A stretch of 61,203 nt of DNA from Prolixibacteraceae bacterium (GTDB lineage Bacteria; Bacteroidota; Bacteroidia; Bacteroidales; Prolixibacteraceae). The translations under genes were made by a program, and so were the position numbers. The notes below the pieces were generated by a model. It was given only the letters and a program-made list of their open reading frames with translations. It made no database searches and had not been told where the DNA came from. This document shows positions 34,411 to 44,800 of the stretch, in pieces. The stretch lies in contig WTWZ01000022.1 of assembly GCA_009773765.1 (NCBI GenBank), forward strand, positions 11,081-72,283, given 5' to 3'. Within the stretch, counting starts at the first letter, position 1, and every line of letters starts with the position of its first letter.

Positions 34411-35364
34411 TCAAAATACAGCTTTCACAATTTCCTTAACATTATCAGCAACCCCGTAAGTATAAATATGTAATGAAGGCACATTGTTAGCGACCAAATC
34501 TTTCGACTGGTAAATGGCCCACTCGGTGCCAACCCGTGCCGCTTCATGATTGGTTTTACATTTCCCAAGTTCTTTCGCCAGTTCAACGGGAATATCGATG
34601 CTGAATAATTTTGGAAGAACTGTTAACTGATTTAGCAGACTGATGGGTTTAATCCCCGGGATGATGGGGATATTAATTCCGATTTCGCGGCATCTTTTTA
34701 CAAAATCATAATAAATTTTATTATCGAAAAACATTTGGGTAACAATGTAGTCGGCGCCGGCATCCACTTTCTGTTTCAGGTAAAGCAGGTCCTGTTCCAT
34801 GTTGGGCGCCTCGAAATGTTTTTCAGGGTAACCAGCCACGCCAATGCAAAAATCGAGCGGAGTGTTGTTTTTCAGATCTTCCTCCAGATATTTACCTTTT
34901 CCCAAATCTTTTAACTGCAGAACCAATTCGTTGGCGTTTGAATGTCCGTTTGGTGTTGGCACAAAAACATGCTGGTTTTTTACACCATCGCCACGCAAGG
35001 CAAGCACATTATTGATTCCCAGAAAATTCAGATCGATTAAAACATGTTCGGTTTCGCTTTTGGTAAAACCCCCGCAAAGAATATGAGGTACAACCGGAAT
35101 CCCGTATTTTTGTTGAATAGCCGCTGCAATTGCAACCGTACCGGGGCGCTTGCGGACAGTACGTTTTACAATGGTCCCATCGGGCATTTCCTTAAATTCC
35201 AATTCGTCGCGGTGAGTGGTAATGTTAATATATTTTGGGTCGAAATCAGTCAGGCTTTCAATAGTTTGATATATTTTCCCCGCATCGTTTCCTTTCAGGG
35301 GAGGTAAAAGTTCAAACGAAAAAACCGTGCTTTTCGAGTTTTTAATAATATCTAAAATTTTCAT
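34411..35364 (-). CDS. metF: 5,10-methylenetetrahydrofolate reductase
   Basis: The 317-residue protein is the FAD-dependent MetF barrel: FSFELLPPLKGND, with the conserved Glu near the start, YINITTHRDE, HILCGGFTKSETEHVL, LALRGDG, the FAD-site AGYPEKHFEAPNMEQDL and TQMFFDN. It makes 5-methyl-THF, the methyl donor for MetH, whose gene lies just upstream on the same strand, with a small membrane gene between. The order metH, small ORF, metF suggests a methionine-synthesis unit. Confidence 0.95.
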   Translation of the reverse strand: MKILDIIKNSKSTVFSFELLPPLKGNDAGKIYQTIESLTDFDPKYINITTHRDELEFKEMPDGTIVKRTVRKRPGTVAIAAAIQQKYGIPVVPHILCGGFTKSETEHVLIDLNFLGINNVLALRGDGVKNQHVFVPTPNGHSNANELVLQLKDLGKGKYLEEDLKNNTPLDFCIGVAGYPEKHFEAPNMEQDLLYLKQKVDAGADYIVTQMFFDNKIYYDFVKRCREIGINIPIIPGIKPISLLNQLTVLPKLFSIDIPVELAKELGKCKTNHEAARVGTEWAIYQSKDLVANNVPSLHIYTYGVADNVKEIVKAVF

Positions 35365-35370
35365 TTTGTG

Positions 35371-35538
35371 TTACTTAAGTGCTTCTTCAATTTTTTGTTG
35401 TGCTTTGTTGATTTCCCTGTTGATTCCCTTTTCAACAGAATTGTTAAACTGAAAAATCATGTCAAGTGCAAGCATAACCAGCATTCCGAGAATGAAAAAC
35501 AATATTTTGCCCCCGAGGTTTTTCGTTTTCTTTGCCAT
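35371..35538 (-). CDS. Small single-pass membrane protein between metH and metF
   Basis: A 55-residue frame starts with ATG at 35538 and ends in TAA at 35371. It has a basic N-terminus (MAKKTKNLGG), one membrane helix (KILFFILGMLVMLALDMIF) and an amphipathic, coiled-coil-like tail (EINKAQQKIEEALK). It lies 6 bases upstream of metF. Composition and spacing suggest a real gene; the function is unknown. Confidence 0.6.
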   Translation of the reverse strand: MAKKTKNLGGKILFFILGMLVMLALDMIFQFNNSVEKGINREINKAQQKIEEALK

Positions 35539-35601
35539 TTCTATTTGTTTTATTTTAATACAAAATTTAAAAAGATACCTGTTAATATGAATGTTCCAAC
35601 T

Positions 35602-38600
35602 CTATTTGTAATTCAGGTTTGTGGGTAAAAACTTCTCGATAAACTCAACGGTTTCGCCTTTGCGGCGGGCATAGTCGGCAACCTGGTCGCGGCCAATTTT
35701 TTCGAGGCTGAAATAACGCGATTCAGGGTGTGCAAAAAACTGCCCCGAAACAGATGCGTTTGGGTACATCGCAAAATGCTCGGTGAGCGTAATCCCAACT
35801 TCCTGAGCTTTCAGCAATTTAAAAAGATTTTCTTTTTCAGAATGTTCAGGACAGGCCGGGTAACCAATGGCCGGGCGGATTCCCTGGTAATTTACCTTTA
35901 GCAAATCATCAAGTGTAAGATTTTCATCGGGTACATAACCCCAGTAATCTTTCCGAACCTGCAAATGCAATAACTCGGCAAAAGCCTCACTCAGCCTGTC
36001 GGCCAGCGCTTCAAGCATAATTGCCTTGTAATCATTATTATCAGCCCTGTATTCGTTTTTCCATTTTTCAATACCAATTCCACCGGTAGTGGCAAAACCC
36101 CCGCAATAATCAATCTTCCCCGATTCAACCGGGGCCACAAAATCGGAAAGGCAAAAATTAAACAATCCATCTTTTTTCTTTTCCTGCTGGCGAATATGGT
36201 AAAACCGGCCCATTTCTTTCTGCCTCGACTCATCTTCATATAAAATTACATCGTCGCCATCGGCATTTGCCGGCCAGATTCCAAAAACTGCATTCGCATG
36301 TAACATCTTCTTTTCAATAATTTCATCAAGAAATTCATTGGCCTCTGCAAACAGTTTTTTGGCCTCTTCGCCTTGTTCTCCATCATCAAAAATCTGCGGA
36401 TAATGACCTTTTAAACCCCAGGTGATGAAGAAGAAAGTCCAGTCGATGTATTTCCGGAGCTCATCAAGGGGGTAATCAATCAGCTGTTTTACACCAATAA
36501 AATTGGGTTTGTAGATTGGCGTATTCTCCCAGTCGATTTGGAATTTATTTGCCTGCGCCTTTTCCAAAGTCAGGTATTCCTTCGGTTTCCGCTGTGCCTG
36601 AAATGAACGTATTTCGGCATATTCCGACTTTACCGATTCAATATAACCTGTATTTTTGGCGATGAGGTTCGAAACCACATTCACCGCCAGTGACGCATCT
36701 TTCACATGAATAACCGGATGCGAATATTCGGTTTCGATTTTAACAGCAGTATGTATTTTTGAAGTAGTTGCTCCGCCAATCAAGATAGGAATTGTCATTT
36801 TACGGCGCTCCATTTCTTTGGCTATGTCAACCATAATTTCAAGTGAAGGAGTAATTAAACCGCTTAATCCAATCACATCCACATTTTCTTTAATGGCTGT
36901 ATCGAGGATTTTTTCGGTGGGTACCATCACACCCAAATCGATGATATCGTAATTATTGCAAGCCAGAACAACTCCAACAATATTTTTCCCAATATCGTGA
37001 ACGTCGCCTTTAACCGTGGCCATCAACACTTTTTTACGGTTGTCAACCGTATTGTTTTTTAATTTGTCGGCTTCAATGTACGGCAATAAATAAGCCACGG
37101 CCTTTTTCATCACCCTTGCTGATTTTATTACCTGCGGAAGGAACATTTTTCCGGCGCCAAACAATTCACCTACTACGTTCATTCCATCCATCAGCGGACC
37201 TTCGATGATATTTAAAGTTGGCTGGTATTTGAGAATTGCTTCTGCCATATCTTCATCCACAAATTCCGGGAAGCCTTTTACCAGCGCGTGTTCGATTCGT
37301 TTTTCGAGCGGAAGTTCGCGCCATTCGTTTACTTTTTCTTCTTTTGCCCCACCCGATTTTACACTTTCAGCAAATTCCAGCAACCTTTCTGTAGCATCGG
37401 GGCGGCGGTTTAGAACCAAATCCTCGGTTCTTTCAAGTAAATCTTTTGGAATTTCATCGTAAATCTGCAACATTCCCGGGTTTACAATTCCCATATCCAA
37501 TCCGGCTTTTATGGCATGAAAAAGAAAAACCGAATGCATCGCTTCACGCACTTTATCGTTTCCGCGGAAAGAAAACGAAACATTACTGATTCCACCGCTG
37601 GTTTTGGCGTGTGGCAGGTTTTCCTTTATCCATTTTACCGATTCGATATATTCAACCGCATAATTACTGTGCTCTTCCATGCCCGTTCCGATGGTCAAAA
37701 CATTTGGGTCGAAAATGATATCCTGTGGTGGAAAGTTGACTTTTTCGGTAAGAATTTTATAGGCGCGGGTACAGATTTCCTTGCGGCGTTCGAGGTTGTC
37801 GGCCTGCCCCTTTTCGTCGAAAGCCATTACCACCACTGCTGCTCCGTATCGTTTCAGTTGTCTGGCCTGCTGTACAAATGCTTCTTCCCCTTCTTTCAAA
37901 CTAATTGAATTTACAATGGCTTTCCCTTGAAGGCATTTCAATCCGGCTTCAATTACGCTCCATTTCGACGAATCAATCATCACCGGTAACTTGGCAATGT
38001 CGGGTTCGGCCATCAGCAGGTTCAAAAAAGTAACCATCTCTTTTTCGGCATCGAGCATGGCATCATCGAAATTCACATCGATAATTTGTGCGCCTTCTTC
38101 AACCTGGGCACGGGCAATCGAAAGCGCTTCCTCGTATTTCTTTTCGGCGATTAAACGGGCGAATTTGCGCGAACCTGCCACATTGCAGCGCTCGCCGATA
38201 TTCACAAAATTGTTGATTTCGGTCAATGTTACCGGTTCAAGTCCGCTCAGGCGGGTGTTCGAATCGGGTTCGTTTATGGTGTGCGGTTTTGCATGTTCCG
38301 CCATTTTTGCAAATTCGTGAATATGCCCGGGCGTGGTTCCGCAGCAGCCACCAACAATATTTACAAAGTTATTGTCGAGATAATCTTTGATGAAACCCGC
38401 CATAATTTCAGGGGTTTCGTCGTATGCGCCAAACTGGTTGGGCAACCCTGCATTGGGATGGGCGCTGATGTAAAACGGCGCTTTTGCCGAAAGTTCCTTA
38501 ACGTAAGGACGCAAATCGGTGGCTCCTAGCGAGCAGTTCAGCCCGATACTCAATAAATCGACATGTGAAACCGAATTCAGAAATGCTTCCAAAGTTTGCC

Positions 38601-39270
38601 CCGAAAGTGTACGGCCGCTGGCATCAGTTATTGTCCCCGAAATCATCAAGGGAAGTTTTATGTTTCGAGCTTCAAACGCTTCTTCAACGGCAAAAATGGC
38701 TGCTTTTGCATTTAGCGTATCGAAAATGGTTTCTATTAAAAGCAGGTCAACTCCACCATCAAGCAACCCTTCAACCTGTTCGCGGTAGGCACTTTTCATT
38801 TCGTCGAAAGTAATAGCGCGATAACCCGGGTCATTTACATCGGGCGAAAGCGAAAGGGTTTTGTTGGTCGGTCCCAGGCAACCGGCAACAAACCGAGGCT
38901 TTTCGGGATTTTCGACGGTGAACTTGCTGGCAGCAGTTTTGGCTATTTCGGCTGATGTTTTATTCAACTCATAAACAAATTCTTCGGTATGATAGTCGGC
39001 CTGTGAAATTCGGGTGGCGTTGAATGTATTCGTCAACAGAATATCAGCCCCGGCTTCGAGGTATTTACTGTGAATTTCCCTTATAATTTCAGGATGAGTT
39101 ATTGAGAGAATATCATTATTCCCTTTCTGGTCGAACGGAAAATCTTTTAGCCGTTGCCCGTGATAATCGGCTTCGGTTAATTTATATTCCTGAATAAGCG
39201 AACCCATTGCGCCGTCCATCACAAGTACGCGGGTTTTGAGTTCGTGGCGTATGTCTTTTTTAATGTTCAT
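35602..39270 (-). CDS. metH: Cobalamin-dependent methionine synthase
   Basis: The 1222-residue protein has all four MetH modules. The homocysteine-binding barrel (1-325) has [11 protein letters not shown] and the zinc site with NCSLGA and [11 protein letters not shown]. The methyl-THF pterin-binding barrel (about 350-620) has [19 protein letters not shown]. The cobalamin cap and binding domain (about 640-880) has the cobalt-ligand motif [11 protein letters not shown]. The C-terminal AdoMet reactivation domain has [12 protein letters not shown]. It transfers methyl from 5-methyl-THF to homocysteine. I find no cobalamin or SAM riboswitch in the 330 bases upstream. Confidence 0.97.
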   Translation of the reverse strand: MNIKKDIRHELKTRVLVMDGAMGSLIQEYKLTEADYHGQRLKDFPFDQKGNNDILSITHPEIIREIHSKYLEAGADILLTNTFNATRISQADYHTEEFVYELNKTSAEIAKTAASKFTVENPEKPRFVAGCLGPTNKTLSLSPDVNDPGYRAITFDEMKSAYREQVEGLLDGGVDLLLIETIFDTLNAKAAIFAVEEAFEARNIKLPLMISGTITDASGRTLSGQTLEAFLNSVSHVDLLSIGLNCSLGATDLRPYVKELSAKAPFYISAHPNAGLPNQFGAYDETPEIMAGFIKDYLDNNFVNIVGGCCGTTPGHIHEFAKMAEHAKPHTINEPDSNTRLSGLEPVTLTEINNFVNIGERCNVAGSRKFARLIAEKKYEEALSIARAQVEEGAQIIDVNFDDAMLDAEKEMVTFLNLLMAEPDIAKLPVMIDSSKWSVIEAGLKCLQGKAIVNSISLKEGEEAFVQQARQLKRYGAAVVVMAFDEKGQADNLERRKEICTRAYKILTEKVNFPPQDIIFDPNVLTIGTGMEEHSNYAVEYIESVKWIKENLPHAKTSGGISNVSFSFRGNDKVREAMHSVFLFHAIKAGLDMGIVNPGMLQIYDEIPKDLLERTEDLVLNRRPDATERLLEFAESVKSGGAKEEKVNEWRELPLEKRIEHALVKGFPEFVDEDMAEAILKYQPTLNIIEGPLMDGMNVVGELFGAGKMFLPQVIKSARVMKKAVAYLLPYIEADKLKNNTVDNRKKVLMATVKGDVHDIGKNIVGVVLACNNYDIIDLGVMVPTEKILDTAIKENVDVIGLSGLITPSLEIMVDIAKEMERRKMTIPILIGGATTSKIHTAVKIETEYSHPVIHVKDASLAVNVVSNLIAKNTGYIESVKSEYAEIRSFQAQRKPKEYLTLEKAQANKFQIDWENTPIYKPNFIGVKQLIDYPLDELRKYIDWTFFFITWGLKGHYPQIFDDGEQGEEAKKLFAEANEFLDEIIEKKMLHANAVFGIWPANADGDDVILYEDESRQKEMGRFYHIRQQEKKKDGLFNFCLSDFVAPVESGKIDYCGGFATTGGIGIEKWKNEYRADNNDYKAIMLEALADRLSEAFAELLHLQVRKDYWGYVPDENLTLDDLLKVNYQGIRPAIGYPACPEHSEKENLFKLLKAQEVGITLTEHFAMYPNASVSGQFFAHPESRYFSLEKIGRDQVADYARRKGETVEFIEKFLPTNLNYK

Positions 39271-39290
39271 TTTATTTTTTTTAATTTCCG

Positions 39291-39332
39291 CAGGGCGTTG
39301 CCCTGGGCTATTATATATCGCCCTTTCAGGGC
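39291..39332. repeat. Twin-hairpin extragenic repeat upstream of metH
   Basis: Two GC-rich hairpins lie close together in AT-rich DNA: CAGGGCGTTGCCCTG (39291-39305, 6-bp stem) and GCCCTTTCAGGGC (39320-39332, 5-bp stem). The wording GGGCGTTGCCCTGGGC is one I recall as a multicopy extragenic repeat in Bacteroidota. As it lies just before the metH start it would be in its leader. Confidence 0.45.
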
Positions 39333-39511
39333 TTTTATTTCAAAAATCTTATCTCAAACTCTCCCCGAATTCCAACTTTATCTTCACAAACAATCTTTTT
39401 CGGTAAAAATGTTTGATACCGGCACAAAATTAATCGAAAATGTCCGAAATCAAACAGAAATTCGGCAACGCTAATAATCGCGGAATACATAACACAATTT
39501 AGGGAATATTA

Positions 39512-39543
39512 TTTGTGTAATTTCGTGTAAAGTTGTAAACTTG
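39512..39543 (+). promoter_or_regulatory. Probable promoter of the CAU tRNA
   Basis: TTTG (39512-39515), a 20-base spacer and TAAACTTG (39536-39543), one mismatch to TAnnTTTG, about 65 bases before the tRNA. Confidence 0.45.
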
Positions 39544-39607
39544 CACACCGAATTTCGAATAAGAAGGTAAATGTTTTAAACATTGAACTTTAAACTCGAA
39601 ACTCTTG

Positions 39608-39681
39608 GGGCCTATAGCTCAGTCGGTTAGAGCATCTGACTCATAATCAGGGGGTCGCAGGATCATGCCCTGCTGGGCCCA
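39608..39681 (+). tRNA. tRNA with CAU anticodon (Met elongator or Ile2) and non-canonical T-loop
   Basis: The 74-nt cloverleaf has acceptor GGGCCTA/TGGGCCC (one G-U), D-arm GCTCAGTCGGTTAGAGC and anticodon stem TCTGA/TCAGG around CTCATAA (anticodon CAT). The T-arm stem GCAGG/CCTGC encloses ATCATGC instead of TTCRANY: position 54 is A and position 58 is T, both almost universal as T and A. The missing GGG/CCC anticodon stem rules out initiator tRNA. Met versus Ile2 cannot be settled from the sequence alone. Confidence 0.85.
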
Positions 39682-39710
39682 CCCTTCTGACAGGTAAAAT
39701 TCACGTAAAC

Positions 39711-39742
39711 GCCCGTTATCAATGATAAACGGGCTTTTTTTT
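39711..39742 (+). terminator. Strong intrinsic terminator after the CAU tRNA
   Basis: GCCCGTT (39711-39717) pairs with AACGGGC (39728-39734), followed directly by eight T residues. Confidence 0.85.
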
Positions 39743-39789
39743 AGCAACTACCCTTAAATTTTGGAAATAAAACGGTAAACAGTTTGGTG

Positions 39790-40221
39790 TTAATTGTACA
39801 CGCGTAACATAACACTACTCATCCTCGAAACATTGTACTGGCGCAACGGTGCTGCTGCCGGGCCTTTCGCAGGAAATGCACCTCCTGTAAACAAAAATTT
39901 CGATCCGCAACACCGGCATTCTCCCAAAACTCCGCTGTTAACCACTTTGCAGGTCTGGGTTATTTCATAGGTGCAGGTGGCATCAAATGCAAAATAGGTA
40001 TCGGGCATCTCGCAGAAAACGATAACGCCACCATAACCTGCACCCGGAAAATACATTGAATTTCCCGGAATTGCTAATTCGTTGGCAACAGTTAAATTTA
40101 TTGTAAATGTAAAGGGGACACTGGGAACCTGGGAATCCTGGATTTTATCGCACGAATTTGAAATAAAAAAAAGTGTAAATAAAAAAAATAAAAATACCCC
40201 TCTATTTAAAACTTGCTGCAT
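39790..40221 (-). CDS. Rieske-like lipoprotein lacking the histidine ligands
   Basis: The 143-residue protein has a lipoprotein signal (FFISNSCDK, Cys near residue 24). The C-terminal half has Rieske-type layout: a first ligand loop DATCTYE, then ECRCCGSKF and GPAAAPLRQYNV, which match the positions of CxH, CPCHGSxF and GPA..PL in [2Fe-2S] Rieske proteins. Here Tyr and Cys stand where the two His ligands should be, so a normal Rieske cluster is unlikely; an all-Cys cluster or disulfides are possible. It is monocistronic and runs toward the tRNA terminator. Confidence 0.7.
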   Translation of the reverse strand: MQQVLNRGVFLFFLFTLFFISNSCDKIQDSQVPSVPFTFTINLTVANELAIPGNSMYFPGAGYGGVIVFCEMPDTYFAFDATCTYEITQTCKVVNSGVLGECRCCGSKFLFTGGAFPAKGPAAAPLRQYNVSRMSSVMLRVYN

Positions 40222-40286
40222 TATTTTCTTATTTTTACTAAAAACAACAAAAGTAGAATTTTTATTGCTTATAAAAGAAACATAAA

Positions 40287-40670
40287 ATGGATGACCTGAT
40301 TGTAATAATAATGACTATACTGATTGCCGGAGCAGGCGCAATAGGGCAATTAAAAAAGAAGAAGCAAATTCCTGTTGCTGCTGAAGAGCCAAAAAATCCT
40401 GAAAATATATGGGATTTGTTCAGGGAAGAAACCCTTCTGCCTGAACGTAATACTGGACATGAATATTTTGAGATGGGGCAGCAGGAATCTGAACCGTATG
40501 AAAATGAGCAGGGATACAATTTTGCAGCAACCGATGAAGGTGGTACATTGATTAAAAAGGAAGTAAAAATTCAACCTGTCGTAAAAAGAACAACACAAAA
40601 AAACAAGGAAAAGTTTTCGTTGCGAAAAGCGGTCATTTACAGCGAGATTTTAAACAGAAAATATACCTGA
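40287..40670 (+). CDS. Hypothetical protein with N-terminal membrane anchor
   Basis: The 127-residue protein has a membrane helix at residues 3-20 (DLIVIIMTILIAGAGAIG), a flexible acidic middle and a basic C-terminal motif SLRKAVIYSEILNRKY, of the kind conserved among Bacteroidota hypothetical proteins in my recollection. No enzyme motif is seen. The start ATG is close to the divergent lipoprotein gene, 65 bases away. Confidence 0.6.
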   Translation: MDDLIVIIMTILIAGAGAIGQLKKKKQIPVAAEEPKNPENIWDLFREETLLPERNTGHEYFEMGQQESEPYENEQGYNFAATDEGGTLIKKEVKIQPVVKRTTQKNKEKFSLRKAVIYSEILNRKYT

Positions 40671-40735
40671 AAACACCTAATTCGTTCATTTATAATATTT
40701 CTTGAGAAGAATATTTTTAATTTCAATAAATTATA

Positions 40736-40743
40736 TAAATTTG
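40736..40743 (+). promoter_or_regulatory. -7 promoter element of greA
   Basis: TAAATTTG matches TAnnTTTG 80 bases upstream of the greA ATG. This would place transcription start near 40750, right before the leader hairpin. No TTG is seen at the ideal -33 distance. Confidence 0.5.
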
Positions 40744-40752
40744 CACCCGTAG

Positions 40753-40791
40753 GAAGAGTTCCGGACATCTGGAATTCTTTCTGTTTTTTTT
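40753..40791 (+). terminator. Terminator-like hairpin in the greA leader (possible attenuator)
   Basis: GAAGAGTTCC (40753-40762) pairs with GGAATTCTTT (40771-40780), 10 pairs including two G-U, loop of 8, followed after CTG by eight T residues (40784-40791). It lies between the -7 box and the greA ribosome-binding site, so transcripts could end after about 40 nt. Confidence 0.6.
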
Positions 40792-40822
40792 ATACGGTAA
40801 CTAGTAAATAAGGAGGATTATT

Positions 40823-41296
40823 ATGTCCAGGGTAGTATATGTGACAAAAGATGGGCTGCAAAAGATGAAAAAGGAGTTGGAACAGCTAACAAATATAGAG
40901 CGTCCGGCAATTTCCAAACTGATTGGCGAAGCCATCGAAAAAGGCGATATTTCTGAAAATGCAGAATATGATGCAGCCAAAGATGCTCAGGGAATGCTTG
41001 AAGCGAAAATTGCTGTCCTGCAGAACCAAATTGCAAATGCCCGGATTTTGGACGAGTCTAAAATCAATACATCAAAAGTTCAGATTTTGAATATCGTTAC
41101 GATTAAAAATCAGAAAAACGGTGCAACCATGAAATACACTTTGGTTCCGGAAAATGAAGCCGATTTGAAACAGGGAAAAATCTCGATTAACACACCCATT
41201 GCCAAAGGATTGATGGGGAAAAAAGTTGGCGACATTGTGGACATAAAAGTTCCTTCAGGAATTATTCCAGTCGAGATTGTTGAAATATCAGTATAA
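40823..41296 (+). CDS. greA: Transcription elongation factor GreA
   Basis: The 157-residue protein matches GreA: an N-terminal coiled coil (1-75; LQKMKKELEQLTNIERP, with the tip GDISENAEYDAAKDAQGMLE carrying the acidic residues that enter the polymerase channel) and the C-terminal FKBP-like domain (80-157, GKISINTPIAKGLMGKKVGD). GreA rescues backtracked RNA polymerase by stimulating transcript cleavage. A good Shine-Dalgarno sequence (AAGGAGG, about 10 bases before ATG) is unusual in this phylum, where most genes lack one. A terminator-like leader hairpin precedes it; the HIT gene follows 5 bases later. Confidence 0.96.
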   Translation: MSRVVYVTKDGLQKMKKELEQLTNIERPAISKLIGEAIEKGDISENAEYDAAKDAQGMLEAKIAVLQNQIANARILDESKINTSKVQILNIVTIKNQKNGATMKYTLVPENEADLKQGKISINTPIAKGLMGKKVGDIVDIKVPSGIIPVEIVEISV

Positions 41297-41301
41297 GAAA
41301 A

Positions 41302-41697
41302 ATGGCAAGTATTTTCAGTAAAATAGTAAATGGTGAAATACCGGCACACAAAGTTGCCGAAGATGAAAACTATTTGGCTTTTCTCGATATTTTTCCGGTG
41401 GCAAAAGGGCACACGCTGGTAATTCCGAAAAAGGAAGTCGATTACATTTTCGACCTGGATGATGATTTATACAATGGTTTACAGTCCTTTGCAAAGAAAG
41501 TAGCAATTGGATTGAAAAAAGCAATTCCCTGTCAGAAAGTGGGAGTTTTGGTTTTGGGGCTCGAGGTTCCACATGCCCATATTCATTTAATCCCGATGCA
41601 AAATGAGGCAGATGTTTTGAACTTTTCGAATAAAAAAAAGTTCACCCTGGAAGAGTTTACTGAAATTAAAGAACTGATTTCTTTAAATATTGGATAA
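41302..41697 (+). CDS. HIT-family (HinT-like) nucleotide hydrolase
   Basis: The 131-residue protein has the histidine-triad signature HAHIHLIPM (residues about 91-99) and the N-terminal block SIFSKIVNGEIPAHKVAEDE of HinT/PKCI-type proteins. These hydrolyse adenosine phosphoramidates and acyl-adenylates. Five bases separate it from greA, so both form one operon that ends in the terminator after its stop. Confidence 0.94.
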   Translation: MASIFSKIVNGEIPAHKVAEDENYLAFLDIFPVAKGHTLVIPKKEVDYIFDLDDDLYNGLQSFAKKVAIGLKKAIPCQKVGVLVLGLEVPHAHIHLIPMQNEADVLNFSNKKKFTLEEFTEIKELISLNIG

Positions 41698-41721
41698 AAG
41701 CCTGGTTTTTACCGGGCTTTT
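41698..41721 (+). terminator. Terminator after the greA-HIT operon
   Basis: AAGCCTGG pairs with CCGGGCTT around a TTTTTA loop (one G-U pair), followed by a T-run. Confidence 0.7.
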
Positions 41722-41834
41722 TGATTTCCCAAAAATCTTCCTTTTTTTATTAACACTGGCAAATCCTCGCCCCAAAATCAGTAACTTTATGGCACTATTT
41801 TTTCTGATGTCTGTATTAATTAAGCTATAAAGAA

Positions 41835-44800
41835 ATGATTCCGTTTACACACCTGCATGTACATTCACAATATTCGATATTAGACGGGGCAGCCAGCGTT
41901 AACGCCCTTGTGGACAAGGCAAAAAAGGATGGCATGAAGGCGCTTGCCCTCACCGACCACGGAACCATGTTTGGTATTAAGGAATTTCATGAGACATGCA
42001 AAAAATCGGGTATCAAACCCATACTCGGATGCGAAACTTATGTTGCAGAACGAACCATTCACGATAAAAAAGACAAAGTGGACCGCAGTGGTTATCACCT
42101 TATTTTGCTTGCCAAAAACGAAAAGGGATATAAAAATCTGATAAAACTGATTTCAATTGCAAACAACGAAGGTTTTTATTACAAACCCAGAACAGATAAA
42201 ACGTTGCTCGAAAAATACAGTGAAGGATTAATAGTTTCTTCATCGTGCCTGGGTGGCGAAATCCCGTCGTTACTTATGAACAACCAGATTAAAGATGCTG
42301 AAGATGCAATTTTGTGGTACAAAAGTATTTTTGGCAGCGATTATTATCTCGAACTTCAGCGCCACCCATCCGAATTGCCCAGGCAGCGCGAAGAAGTTTA
42401 CGACAAACAGGTACAGGTGAATAAACTGATTATTTCGCTTGCCAAAAAATTTGGGGTAAAAATGATTGCCACCAACGATGTACACTTTACAAATGCCGAG
42501 GATGCCGATGCACACGATTTACTGATTTGCCTGAACACAGGTAAAGATGTTGACGATCAGTCGCGTATGCGCTACACCAAACAAGAGTGGTTTAAAACGC
42601 AAAAAGAAATGAACGGGCTTTTTGCGGATGTACCTGAGGCAATATTCAATACAGCAGAAGTTGTTGAAAAAATATCTGATTACGAACTGAACGCGGCGCC
42701 CATTATGCCGGTTTTTCCAATTCCCGCTGCATTTGGGACTGAAGCTGATTTCCAGGTCAAATACCCCGAATATGTCTTGCGACAGGAATTTACCGATGAA
42801 TCGTTTGAACGTTTGGGAGGTTTCGAAAAAGTGGTCAGGGTTAAGCTGGAAGCTGCTTATCTGAAACACCTGACTTACATTGGTGCAAAAGAAAGATATG
42901 GTGACCCGGCACCCGAAGATATTGTTGCACGCCTGGAATTCGAGCTCGATACCATTAAAAGAATGGGGTTCCCCGGCTATTTTCTCATTACGCAGGATTT
43001 TATTAACAAAGCCCGCGAAATGGGCGTTATTGTAGGGCCGGGCCGCGGTTCGGCTGCGGGCTCTGCTGTGGCGTACTGCACGGGTATTACCAATATCGAT
43101 CCCATTAAATACGATTTACTTTTCGAACGTTTTCTAAACCCCGACCGTATTTCGCTCCCTGATGTTGATATTGATTTTGACGACGACGGACGCCAGCTTG
43201 TACTCGATTATGTTACCGAAAAATACGGCGCCGACAGAGTTGCACACATTTGCACATTTGGTACAATGGCAACAAAAATGGCAATACGCGATGTGGCCCG
43301 CGTGTTAAAACTCCCGCTGCCGGAAGCCGACCGGTTGGCAAAACTGGTTCCCGACACCCCGAAGATGACTTTCGAAAAAGCCTTTAAAGAAAGTCCGGAT
43401 TTAAAAAAAGAGAAATTCTCGAATAACCAATTGGTGGTTAAAACACTTAAATTTGCTGAGACACTCGAAGGTTCAGTTCGGCAATCGGGTGTTCATGCCT
43501 GTGGCGTTATCATCAGCCGCGACCCCATAACCGACCACATTCCTCTGATGCCGACAAAAGACGAAGCAAAATTGTTGACCACCCAGTATGACGGGCGCTT
43601 TGTCGAAAGTATCGGTTTGCTGAAAATGGATTTTCTCGGGCTGAAAACTTTATCGATAATCCGTGAAGCCCTTGATAACATTAAACTATCGAAAGGTTTG
43701 AAAATTGATATCGACCACATTCCGCTCAATGACGAAAAAACTTACGAGTTATTTAGCCGTGGCGAAACTACAGCGGTTTTTCAGTTCGAATCAGATGGAA
43801 TGAAAAAGCACCTGCGCGACCTTAAACCCAACCGTTTCGAGGATCTGGTGGCAATGAATGCCCTTTACAGGCCGGGCCCAATGAAATACATAGCCAATTA
43901 TGTTGCCCGTAAACATGGCAGGGAAAAGGTAGATTACGACCTTCCGCTGATGGAAAAATACCTCAGCGAAACCTACGGGATTACAGTATTTCAGGAACAG
44001 GTAATGTTACTCTCGCGTTTACTGGCCAATTTTACCCGCGGCGATTCTGATACCCTCCGAAAATCAATGGGCAAAAAAGATATTCAGGTAATGAACAAAC
44101 TGAAAGTGAAATTTGTGGAAGGTTGCAAAGCCAATTTTCAGTTTATTGACGAGTGTAATTTAAAAGGGAAAAAAGTTGAAGATATTATCGAGAAAATATG
44201 GAAAGACTGGCAGGCGTTTGCCGAATACGCATTCAACAAATCGCACTCGGTTTGTTATGCATACATCGCTTACCAAACCGGTTATTTAAAAGCGCATTTC
44301 CCTGCCGAATTTATGGCGGCCAACCTGAGCCGTAACCTCAGTAACATTACCGATATCACCAAACTGATGACCGAATGTAAACGAATGAAATTAAATGTTT
44401 TAGGCCCCGATGTAAACGAAAGTTTCATCAAATTTACAGCCAGCAAAGCCGGAGGCATAAGGTTTGGTATGGGCGCCATTAAAGGCGTTGGCGCCGGGGC
44501 TGCCCAGGATATAATTACCGCGCGCCAGAAACATGGCGAGTTTAAAAACATTTTCGAATTTGTTGAAAATGTTAACCTGCAAACCGTAAACAAGAAAAAC
44601 CTCGAAGCTCTTGCAATTGCCGGCGCTTTCGATAACCTCGGCGGTATTAAGCGCAGCAGTTTGTTTGCCGGCGACGATGAAAACGATTCCACCACTTTCA
44701 TCGAAAAACTCATCAGGTACGGAAACCTGGTCCAGCAGGAAAAAAACAGTGCACAACAAAGTTTGTTTGGCGCTATGGGCAGGAGCCAGTCGATAAAAAA

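Noticed and set aside
39271-39600. Cobalamin or SAM riboswitch upstream of metH
   Set aside because: I looked for conserved B12-box or SAM-type cores on the minus strand and saw none, only the twin hairpin repeat.
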